Source: Symbiodinium natans (taxonomy: Eukaryota; Sar; Dinophyceae; Suessiales; Symbiodiniaceae). From it: a stretch of DNA of 64,000 nucleotides. The position numbers and the translations under genes were made by a program. Location of the stretch: the NCBI GenBank assembly GCA_905221605.1, contig CAJNDS010002203.1, positions 238,246 to 302,245 on the forward strand, read 5' to 3'. This document shows, one piece after another, positions 30,601-42,600 of the stretch. How positions within the stretch are numbered: the first letter of the stretch is position 1; the number at the start of each line of letters is the position of its first letter. The notes below the pieces were generated by a model that saw nothing but the letters and a program-made list of their open reading frames with translations, was not told the DNA's origin and ran no database searches.

Positions 30601-33600
30601 AGCTGTCAATCCTACATATTCTGGGAGATGCCTTTGTGAAAGATGGGGCTGTTGGAAAGCTCAGGGTTTAGAACTTGTTTTTCTTCTTCACCCCTAAACC
30701 CTAAACCCTAAACCCTAAACCCTAAACCCCTAACCCTAAACCCCGGAACCCGAAAGCTGCTACCTCCTGCCCCTGGATCTCCCCTCGCTGCCTAGGGTTT
30801 AGGGTTTAGGGTTTGGGGTTTAGGGTTTAGGGTTTAGGGTTTAGGGTTGAGGGTTGAGGGCATCCCGGTCGAAGCTCCAGGAAAATCGGCACCACCACTG
30901 TGGGCACGCCGCTGAGGACCGAGGTGTTGAACGTCCCAGCCCCGCCTTGCTTGGCTTGGGAGCCCGTTTGACTCAGTAAGTAGGGTTTAGGGTTTCATGT
31001 TCTTTTTTGCCACCTGCCTGGCTGTTGCAGAACATCGGTTTCGGGTTTAGAGTTTAGGGTAAGTAAGGTGGGCTATAGAGATAGAGATAGAGCGTTTAGG
31101 GGATGCTAAATAGACTTACTAAGTCAACAGACCTTCCCAAGCAGGGTTCAGATTTCAGGGGTTAGGAACACTCGGAACGTTGGCACACAAGAATGGAGGA
31201 CCTGTGGGAGGCGTCGGGCTGTACCAATTTCGTTGGAACCTTCGGTAGGACAGGGCCGGATGAGACAACATGCCTAAAGTTTAGGATCGAGTTCCCTACC
31301 ATAAACCCTAAACCCTAAAGCATAAACCATAAACCCTAAACCCTAAACCCTAAACCCTAAACCCTGAAGGGTGCAAGGAAGGGGGCAAAGAAAGCCGGTG
31401 GCTGGGCTGCAGCGAAAACCAGCATAAGGCAGACCCGACCGACAAAAACTCCCTGACACAGAACCCCACCCCTCCCTGCTGCCCTAAAGTGACCCTCTGC
31501 AAATATAAAATTTAGGGCTTAGGGTTTAGGGTTTAGGGTTTAGTCCCAGACGTATCCCCCCCCCCCCCCGGCCATGGTGGACGATGACTTTGCACCGTGG
31601 GAAAAGGATGCCGTGGGGGGCTGTGTCCATGAAAAGCACTTTCTCCTTGCAGTAGGCCTGGCATTGCGGGCTTTTCTTAGGAGATGGAAGAGGGTGTTTC
31701 CTGTCAGGAATCCCTGGGGATCTCTTGCCCGCGAACCCGGCACAAGCTTTAAGGGCTTAGGCTGAGGTCTCGTTGACATTTTGAGTGTAGGGCAGCTTAG
31801 TGATTGGGTTCTCTTTGCCTTCTCTTTGTACAATATCATGCAACTCCTGTAGCTACCCTGAACATAAACCCTAAACCCCAAACCCTAAACCTTAAACCCT
31901 AAACCCAACTGGAAGCAGACGCACAACGGGTGGAGACTACTCGGCAAGCGATTGAAAGGCAACCCCTGGAAAAAAAGCTCGGCCCTGAGCCCGAAAACTT
32001 GACTGAACCCGAAAACGTCTAAACTCCCCCTTCAAAATCCTAAACCCTATGAACCCTAAACCCTATAAACCCTACACTCTCTAAACCCTAAACGTCCTGA
32101 ACCCCCTTTTTTGCATCTGGGACTCTTTGAGCTGAAACACTGAAACCCTAAACCCAAGCCCTAAACCCTAAACCCTGAAACCGTGCCGCGCCCGCCTCCA
32201 GTTCAGCACAATCCGCCTCGCCCTCGAAGTCCGCAGACATTTTGGACCAGCCACCTCATTTTTTCGTGCTGCGTGTTTTTGGTTTTGTGTTCTCTCTTCT
32301 TTTTTTCTTTGAGGGCGAGGGGTGGGAGGTTGGTAAGGTTTTAGGGACACCTTTAAACTCTAAAACCATACATCCCGAAACCCTCAAGTCCCTAAATATC
32401 CCAAAACCCTTAAAGCGTGAAGGTTGTGGCGTTCGGGAGATCCGGGTTTGGACTCTTTGCTTCAGGCCAGGAGACTTGGCATGTATGAAGGTTGAGGACG
32501 GACTTTGAGGCCAGAAGTGAACCCCTGAAAAACGTGAATGTGAATGTGTCTAGCACTGCGGCGAGATCAGCACGGCATGAAGGGATGCCCAGAATACCCT
32601 TCCGGCTCTTTCATGGCACTTTGGGACGCGAACTTATTCACAGATAGGGTCTTGCTTGTGGGAGGTCCTGACGGCGCGGGCCACTTGTAGGGTTCACTGG
32701 GTTTAACTAGGGTTCATATAACATGTATATACATATACATATATATATATATGGATATACACATATGCATGAATAAATAATATACATACATACATACATA
32801 CATACATGCATACATACAAACATACATACAGACATACAGACATACATACGTACATACATACATACATACATATATACGTATATACATATATACATATATA
32901 CATATATACATATATACATTACATATATACATATATACATGTATACATATATACATATATGCATATAGACATATATACATATGCACAGATATACACATAT
33001 ACATATATACAGATATACATATAAACATATAAACATATATACATATATATATGTATACATATATATATATATATGTATATGTATATGTATATGTTTATGT
33101 ATATGTATATGTATATGTATATAAATAGATCGATATACCTGGAGGCATAGCGGGCTGAGTGCTGTCAGGGGGGCCAAGCACAATGGCCCGCTCGCCCGTG
33201 GCCTTGAGCGCGCGGATGCTCAGCAGGGCCATGAACTTCCCTCAGATCCCGGGCGCTTGGGGTCTGAACCGCAAAACAAAGACCTACATATACATACATA
33301 TACGTACATGTACGTACATGTACGTACATGTACGTACATGTACGTACATGTACGTACATGTACGTACATGTACGTACATGTACGTACATACACATACATG
33401 TACATACATGTAAATACATGTGCATACATGTACATACATGTACATACATCAGCATTAACAACTATAAAGAAATAATTACAAACCAAAAATGACTATTTAT
33501 ATATACATACATATATATACATATACATATATGCTACCCCCCCCCCCCCCCCCAGCGACCTACCCTTTTTAGGCCTTTTTCGGCCTTTTTAACAAAAAGT

Positions 33601-36600
33601 AACAAAGAAGGCCCAAAAGTCGGTAGGTAAGGACAGTTACTGGGACACCCACCTCACAGACCCCGATAAGCCAGCATTGGAAGAATCTACATTTTGAATC
33701 TGAAGCGGACAATGCTGTTTTTAGATGTTTAGATCAGTGTTTTTCTATGCAAATTGTGCGTTTCAAGGGCAATTAATGTTTTGTTGAGCAACTAATTTAT
33801 TTATACAGTTGTGTTTGTACGAGGCAAAGTATTAACCAAATAGTGAAACATTTTTCTTGGTTCTATGCGAATTTAGCAACAACAGCAATTATTAAGCAAA
33901 GAGCCCAATTTGACTCAAGTGAATACTATTTAAAGGAGCATACTCAACCAAGATACGAAATAAACACCATTCTCAACCAAAAAATGGCAAAGTGTGCGTT
34001 TAAAGTGCAAATACTGTATTTATACAATTGTGTTTGTACTAGGCAAAGTATGCTCTCTGAAAAGTCCACTGAAATACCTTATGTTTACATATTCATTGAA
34101 TCGTTTTTATTTTTGAAATAAGCATTTTATGCGAATTTAGCTACTAGAGTAATTATTAAGCAAATAGCCCAATGTGACTCAAGTGAATACCATTTAAAGG
34201 ACCATACTCAACCAAAATACGAAAGAAGCACCATATTCAACCAACATATGGCAAAGTGTGGTTTAAAGGGCAAATAGTGCTTTGTTGAGCAACTGCATTG
34301 AAACAGTTGTGTTTATACCAGGCAAAGTATTCTTGAAGTACTATCTGCAAAGTCAAATGAAACACCTTATGTTTACATATTCTTGAAACAATTTTTTTGA
34401 AGTATTCATTCTATGCGAATTTAACTATTAGAGGAATTCTTAAGCAAATAGCCCAATTTGACTCAAGTGAATACTATTTAAAGGACCATACTTAACCAAA
34501 TACGAAATAAACACTTGCGGAAATGGAAACGGTTCTACCTACATAACAATGAGACAAAGATTGCTGAAGTATTCACTAAAGACCACTTATATACTATGTC
34601 TGAAAAGCACAATTTGCATGAGCAAGCTTAAAAATGCACAATAATGGAAATAGAAGCGGTTCTACTTACATAACGATGAAACAAAGATGTCTGAAGTATT
34701 CAATAAAGACCACATATATACTATGCCTGAAAAACGCAACTTGCACAATCAGGCTTTAAAAATGCACAAGAATCCTAGAAAAGTACTTAGTGAAGGCCAT
34801 ACACAAGCAAATTCACAAATACATAAAAACATCCAAAAGCGCAAGCTTTTCAGGAGAATCTCTGGTAAAGTTTGGATTATAGGGTTTTGGGTTATTCCTG
34901 GACGAGTAGGAGTCACTTTTTAAGCAAACAATTCTAAGCAATAAATGCTTTTTCTCAAGACAAGTATTGCAAATGCTGATTCTAGATAATTAATCGCATT
35001 TACCAGGCAAATATTATCCATGCGAATTGAGCTACCAGAGCACCAAGTAATGGCTGAATAAGGTCTACTACACTTGAGTACAACCAAAAGATGCACTAAA
35101 CACTAGCGGCTCTATTTACATAATAACGAAACAAATAGTTCTGAAGCACTAGAAAGACCACTTGTATACTATTTCTGAAAAGCACAATTAGCATAAGCAC
35201 ACTTAAAAATGCGTAGTTGTTGCCTCGTGCCCGTGAAGGCGAACCAAAAAGCCAAAATACCAAAACCAAAAAACCAAAAATACCAAAACCAAAAAAACCA
35301 AAAAAACCAAAACAAAAAAAACCAAAAATACCAAAAAAACCAATTTTCCGGGACTCTTGGAGAAGCCTCATAGGATTTCCTGAGAGTCCCGGAAAATTGG
35401 TTTTTTTGGTATTTTTGGTTTTTTTGGTTTTGGTTTTTTTGGTTTTTTTGGTTTTGTTTTTTTTGTTTTTTTTGGTTTTTTTTGGTTTTGGTTTTTTGGT
35501 TTTTTTGGTTTTGGTTTTTTGGTTTTTCTACTGTCCCGTGTATGCGATTTTAATTGTATTTTAGTCTACGCCCTAGGAAATACGCTATATTGCACACCGA
35601 GTTTGCTTGCAGTGCAGCTGGGTGACTTGAAACAAGGCGAAAAAGGGTAGGTCACTGGGGGGGGGGTACCACATATATATATATATATGTGCATCATGTC
35701 AGCGCATGCCGATGCTCCAAGAGGACACGCAAAATACACCGAGAGCCCACACGTCCAAAAGCGACGACAGGTTTCGCATTTGGCGCGGTTTAGGGTCCAG
35801 AGTTTAGGGCCAAACATCCAAAAGCCACGACCTTGTCGCATTCGGCGAACAAGGACGCCAGAAAGCCATGACAGTTTCGAGGACGGCCGAGCGCGGCCGG
35901 GCATCGAGCGCTGCCAGTAAGCTTCAAAGTGAACCCTAAACCCTAAACCCTAAACCCTAAACCCGAAACCCTAAACCCTAAACGCGCGGTCCAGGCTGCG
36001 CGACCCTTGATGTGCCCTTCCTGCCGACCCTTCACGTAGGATCCCCTCAGTTCTGGCATACTGTGTGGGGAATATACAGATCTGCACATAGAACTGCACA
36101 CACAGACACGCACATTAACCAAGTGAAGTTGGAAAACGGAGAGAGGTGTAGGGACAGATCATTTTACAAATAAATACATAAATACATAAATAAATAAACA
36201 AATAATTAAATATAAATAAATAAATATATATATATATATATCTTTCCCCTCCCCGCTGGATTTAGGATTTAGGGTATAGGGTCTGTGTGAGGTAGATTGG
36301 ATTCAGGTGTGTGTAGATTGGAAGCCCTGAGTACACTGCTTGGCGAGATGTAGGAGATCTTCCTAGCTCTGTACTCCTCTTCGAACCTTCAAAAAACAAA
36401 CAAGACTTGTGATATGTGTGGGTTAAAAAAGAAAAAAGTGTATAAAACCTCAGGGGGCTATAGGGCTTCTTCGGCTGGTGCAAGCAAGTTGCCAGTATGG
36501 CAAGTCATGGATCCTCAGCACAGCTCGCTCCCAATATCCGTGGCGCTGCTATGCTTGGAGGTTCGGGGGACTCTGAGCCCCACAATATAACTGCACGTAC

Positions 36601-39600
36601 ATATTAAAGCCTCCTAAGTCCTCTAAATAGTTTAGAAGTTGTCGGGGCTGTAAGGGGAACAGCTCTATAAACCCCAAAGCCTAAACCCTATGTTGGGAAG
36701 CATGTCTCCTGCATTACGTGCATCGACTTGCCAACATCTCCTCCCCCACCCCCCCCCCTCCCGAGCCTCAGGGTTTATGGTGTAGGTAGGGTTCAGGGTT
36801 TAGGGTGTAAGCTTACAAGGTTTAGGGTTACAGGGTGTTACAGGGCTTATCTGAAGGAGCAAGAGGCCATAGCCCACATAGACTGGCGCATCGCCAGCAG
36901 CCAGGAAGTCGTCCATGGCCTTGGCACAAGCCCCTAAACTCTATAAGCTCTAAGCCCTACACCCGAAACTCGACACCCTAAACCCCAAACCCTAAACCCT
37001 TCGAATTGCGCAAACTTGTGCCCCCAGTGTTCACGGAAGCCTGGCCCCGGTCACCCTCCGAAAAAATAATTAAGGGTTTAAGGTTTAGGGTTTAGGGTTG
37101 AGGGAGAATGTTTACTTGGTAGCCCAGTGGTACCCCTGTTAGGACTGAAGATTGAATTTGGGTTTCAGGGTTTAGGGGTTAGTTTAGGGTTTGGAAGAAC
37201 CTCAACTCCCCTCCCTCCCCCCTCTCCGCACCCAAGAGCATTTTTGGGGGAACCTAGAATCCTCCACCCCTTCCTCTTATTGCACGAGTTTTCTGGGGTG
37301 AAAAGTTGTCCTTCGGGTGAAAATGGGGCTTGTTAAGCTCCTAGACCTAAGCCCTGCACAATCAACCAATAACACCAACAAAGGGTTTTGGGGTTCAGAG
37401 TTTAAGGTTTCGGGGATTCTTGAACGCGCCGCGCATGCCAGTGGCGTTTCGTTTTGAGCGTTGGGGGTTTCGCTGCCCTCTGGAAGCAATCCCGACTGTG
37501 TCGGGGGACCGTCCCCATGCAGGGGAAATGCTGAGGGGCTCGGAGGTCCCTAAGGGTTTAAGGTTTAGGGTTTAGGGTTTAGGGTTTAGGTCAAGATTGG
37601 GAGTGGCATGGCCCCAAGACAGAGGCGCAATGGGACGATGCCAAGCTGCCTTGGTGCCTAAACACTAAACCCTTTTGAATACTGGGCTCCAGGCAATCTC
37701 GCCAGCTGCTTGTGTGAAAACCCTAAACCCTAAATCCCAAACCCGAAACCCTAAACCCCAACACCCCGGACCAAAAAAAAAAAAAAAAAACAGATCCCTT
37801 CTGGGCACCTTCAGGTCCCCTCCAAACTCCGGACCGCATTGCCTCGGGTTGCACTGCGCGGGGGGGCAGACCCCTTGGGAGGATCCCGAAAAGTAGATCC
37901 CTTTGCAGGGTTTAGGGTTGTAGGGTTTAATTTAGGGTGTTCCTAGGTATGATGCAATAGGTAGGGTTTAGGATGTTCCTAGGAATGATGCGATAATAGT
38001 ATAGGGTCATCATTTGGGGGCTCTATTTTTTGGATCCTCCGAGACGTCTCCAGGGGGCTTGAGGGATTTAGCAAAAAAGGCTGGGGGAGCCTTGAACCAA
38101 CAGAAGGGAAAAGGGCACCACTGGGCTACCAAGTAACCCCTCTACGGGGGGAACAACCAAGGAAGGAAATCAACTCCCCTAATCGCCCTGAACTTATATT
38201 TCCCAGATCGAACCAAGAAACAAACAAGAACACGGATAAGAGCAACCCAGGGGGGAAGGAAAGGGGGAAGGAATCCACACCCTTACCAAACCCTAAGAAC
38301 CCAGGCACTACTTTTTGAACTTGTGGCTTTCTGTTCAAGCCCATCTTGAGCCAAACATGATTTCCGGGTTCATTAACCCTTCCAACTCTCAACACTAACT
38401 CTTTTCTACAATACCAATTGCAGCTCCGCACTCCCCCTGTCCTAGGATTTCCTAGGACACATTGGAGATGCAGATCTTTTGGCCAAAAACTGCCATTAAG
38501 GCAGCAGCCAGCTGCTTGAAATGCATGTTATGGTTTAACGTCTTCCAGGACGGAATTATAGCACATTGGCTAACCTACTACCCACAGAGAATCTCTTTTC
38601 ACCATGATCCTCTCATCACTGAAGACTCCTTGGCCTTCTTCACCACAAACCGTGGTCTTCGCTACGCGAAAAGCTACTGACTTCTACTATCAGGGATTTC
38701 CATACCCTTAATAGTAACCACCACATTGTCAGCACATTGGCTGTTCCAGCGCACCTGTCTCCAGAAAGAGAAAAACCATCCCTTCATCCATACCATCCAA
38801 TCACTTCTTTTTCCGATTGTTGGCAATCTTGAGGTGAAGTTGCAGCAGAATATACTCCAGGTCCGAAACTGTAAGAACAGGATCCTGTACGCCCCTTTGA
38901 ATTGAGGATACCAATCCTTCTCTCTTTGCGTCCTCAATCGCCTGGCAAGATTGACCCAGCTCTGCATTCGCAGTGGCAGACCCTGGTGCATCCGCATCAG
39001 ATGGACGATCCTTTTCCTCAGGATCTTGCACCATTACCACCTCTTCTTATTTGGGACTCTGACTTTTCTCCCTCTTCTTTGTCTTTCCACCGACATTTGA
39101 CTTTGTGCGCGTCTTCGAGGATTTTTCCACTGCAGAAGCCACCACATTGGATGTTGATCCACCCTTCTCAATGATCGTCGGCATCTTCTTCGGCTTTGGA
39201 ACCATGAGAGTGTAAGGATCTTCGATAGCTGCAGCTTTCCTCTTCTTTTTTACCTTTTTCTTCTCTTCTTCAACGGCAACCTCCGTCTCCGAAGTCTCAA
39301 CCACTCCTTTTTCGGCAGGAATATCCTTGCTGGACTCCCTTTCTAGGGACCTCTTTTTACCTCTTTTGGAATCCTTTTCCTCTCCCAAATTGGCTCGCTC
39401 ATACCATATCCTCAGGTCATTGACCCATTCTTCCACCTCCGCGAGCGAAACCTCATACGACTTCACTACTTCGAGAAGTTCCAGCACGGTCAACATTTCA
39501 GTGGTCCACGAAACCCATTCTTGATCCATTTGGTCAGCATCTCCAGTGAACTTCAGGAGTTTGAACAATGGGTCCGCCTCTGCTCGAGCCAAATCTGGCT

Positions 39601-42600
39601 TGCCACCGGACAGAAATGAAATCGCCTCCATCAACAGTTCCGTCATCTTGGTCTCTTCGTCATAAACCATAAAATCCTCCTCATCATCATCGAACTGTTC
39701 AGGAGAGATCTCCTTTTCACCACCATTTGCACCAGACTTTCTCCTTGGACCATCCCTTGGGGGCGTCCTTGGAGACCTTGGCCTCTGTTCTTCCAGCGGA
39801 ACACCATGCTCGAAGACACACCTGTCACCAAACCGACACTTCCCAGACCGAGCAAACTGGACGCACCTCACACCAGTTGCATCATGCGAGAACCCACAAT
39901 CCTTTCCAGCGAAACATTCTCTCCCTGCCACATAGTATTTACACCAATACGAATGTAGCACCACATCATCTTCGGAATGGATGAATTTGCAGTCGTCACC
40001 AAATTTGCAGCGATCTTTCCCCTTGCCGAACCAATAGCAGAAGCCCTTCTTCCTCTTCTCCAAGCGCTCTGCCTCATACCGGTCCATAGGGCGATTGTGC
40101 TCTACATGAACATTGCCATGTACCTGGGGACTGCTCCCTTCACCCGACGTGCTATCAGTATTTGGTGCTTGGAGTACAGCTGGAAAACCTGGCCTTGGTC
40201 CTACCACCTTCATGATCGGTTTTCCGCCAACTCCTGAGCCATGCTGAGACGATCCAAAAACATTGAACATCTTCGTGAAGGCCTTTCTAGTGCCAATCTT
40301 CTGCACCCTTTTGATTGGACGTTTCATTGCTCCAACCTTGCATCCAGATGCGTTCAAACGACACAACCTCCTATAACCAACTCTATGTCCCTTCTTCCAA
40401 AGAGCCATAAGAATTTTAGAGGCAGTAACATTCTCCACCTCTACCTTTTCCAATGGTCCCTCACTTCCCGGAACAAACCCATCCATATCTGAAGACCTTT
40501 CCATCTTTTTTGACACCACTTCGTCGAGGTAGTCTTCCGAGATCCAGGGTAAGTTCCCCTTAGAGGAAGGATTGTCATCATTGTTTGGTCCTTCACCAGG
40601 ATACCCTTTTGTGCTGTCAAAGATCTTGCCAGTAGTGCGGTCCTGCATAGAGAAATTCGAAGCCACGCGGGAGTACACTGACCACAAGAAAATCCTTGTG
40701 TCCGCCAGTCTTGATGACCCACTGGATGTCTCCTCTTCCGGAGAAACTTCTGGCGCTTTGCCATCCCCTCCAGTGTCACCACTTGTCTCACCTCCAGCAT
40801 CTTCAATGGGAATAAGGGATTCATTGTTCCCTTGATCAAGCACCGCATCCTCTGGTCCAAGAACTTCCAGCACCGCTGTCGAAGGATCCACCTCTTCATC
40901 AGCATCGTCGTCCATCCTTTTCCAGAGAGCCTCCAATTGGTCCGCACAAGTCGCCGCTTGAAGGAACTCCATCAACCGGGCCCTCCCGCGCTGCCAGAGA
41001 AATTCCGAAACCATCGCCGACCCCTGGGCTCCAAGATTCAGGAACGGGTGAACCATTTTGGCTACCCTCGCCATAAGTTCAATGTGAACTTCCATGCCTG
41101 GACTGCGACTCCAATCATAGGCAATTGCCTCCATAGCAGTTCCAAACTTGTCAGTATTCTTGAATTCCCCTTCCAGACCAGGAGACAACAAGGCACCCAT
41201 CACCGAAAGAGGGTAATTTCCCACCGCCGGCAAGCACGGGTTGTCATGGAACGAATGATGCAGGTCACTATAATGTCCTTGATCTCTCCTTTGAAAAAGG
41301 AGTGCTCCAGTCCCTAGCTGGGCATTCATTTCATCCACTTGAACCATTTCAGCACATATCCTCTGTGCCATGTACGCCATTGCTGGCCAGACGGAACGAT
41401 CGGTAAGACCGCGACGCATAACCCAATCAGTTGTTGGCGACTGAATCAGCGTCCTTGGATCATACACCAGAACTACCATCGCACCGTCACCCATTGACTG
41501 ATCAGCATCGTCCTCCAGTGCCAGGTTCTCATCCTGTTCGCTTGCACCCTCGGATGACATGCTAATAACCAAATTTCGATCCATCTTATTGGACCCTTTT
41601 TGGCAGTCTCTTTGCCCCACCGGCAACTTGCCAACTGCAACCTTCCAATAAATCCGAGTCAGAAGACCTTTAACCAGCAATTGCTGAAGGTCATTCCTCA
41701 CCGGACAAACATCCAATATCTTCGCACCATCACCACGGAGTTCATTGCTCCCACCTTCTCCTTCTTTTTGGTCAGTCTCCTCGCCAGAAATTTGTACTGC
41801 TCCTTCCAGCGCCGTCTCCTGTCCAGCCACTTCTTGCCCAGGAAGAACTTGAGCGCTTTCAGATACATTCACCTGTCCAGCAACACCTTGCCCAGGTAAA
41901 ACCTCATCCGTGGAGCCCACCGCCAGCGAACCAACCATAACTGAACCATCCCTTGCTCTTTTTTGAGACCGTTCAGCTCGACGAGAAGGTTGTGGTAGCG
42001 AAAAAACTTGTGAAGTCACTTCTTGGCGGGTCTCCCCCCGCGACGCTTTGTCGCGCCCTTCGCCAAGGTGAACCGATTTTTTCGGCCCGTCATTGGAGCC
42101 TGAAGAACCACTTTGCGGAACATTGCCACGATTCGCAGTTCTCTGTGAATCCCTTTCTTGCAAAAACATTTCCTTCAGGCGTTGTACGGCATTGGTCTCC
42201 TCTTCGCTTGAATCGCTTGAGGAAGCGGCATACGAGACCAAGGCCTCCGCCTGTTCATCATCATCCACCACATCTGCCCACGCTCTGCTGAACCGATACG
42301 ACAACCCACCACGAGGCTTCAGTTCCAGTGGCTTCGGCTTTTCCACCACTTCCGCCGGCTGCACTCGTCGTTGTGACCGAGAGCGTGGCACCTGTCGCAC
42401 TTGTTTTTTGTCCAGCAAGGGCCTTCCCCTCCTCACAGGGTTTGATCTTGACCGATATTTTTTTGTTGGTGGATTCACCGGCGGCATTCCAACTCCCACC
42501 AACCGCAGCTTCTGTACGCACAACGGAGACCTCTGCGCAAGCGTCCAACCATCACGGTACCTGACCTTATCAAAAAGCTCCCGATAGGAGCCTCTCGGCA

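Larger units (their letters stand above)
33534..35672. mobile_element. 2.1-kb non-coding inverted-repeat element (family P) in a GT1 intron
   Basis: The left end reads TACCCCC (long C run) then AGCGACCTACCCTTTTT. The right end, on the other strand, reads TACCCCCCCCC then AGTGACCTACCCTTTTT. The AT-rich interior has three tandem copies of a roughly 270-bp unit (starting near 33885, 34147 and 34432), copies of a second unit near 34518, 34642 and 35100, and a long hairpin at 35240-35525. No transposase-like ORF is seen. It lies between the GT1 exons at 36467 and 33235. Confidence 0.75.

Noticed and set aside
30598-30663. Plus-strand coding-like segment ([20 protein letters not shown])
   Set aside because: It lies antisense in a GT1 intron beside the minisatellite, with no splice partners found. 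A similar plus-strand segment at 31909-31985 (coiled-coil-like) was set aside for the same reason.
31574-31765. 63-aa plus-strand frame starting MVDDDF
   Set aside because: It is antisense to the GT1 exon that encodes the conserved HH motif before GGAGT.
32703-33486. Frames rich in YICIYVYM and CTYMYVHVR
   Set aside because: They are translations of ATACAT microsatellite and the 10-bp ACATGTACGT repeat.
35096-35564. Lysine/proline and phenylalanine-rich frames
   Set aside because: They arise from the two arms of a long CCAAAA-type hairpin.
36728-36937. 69-aa plus-strand frame with a helix-like end
   Set aside because: It is antisense to the GT1 exon encoding [14 protein letters not shown], which joins in frame to GSM.
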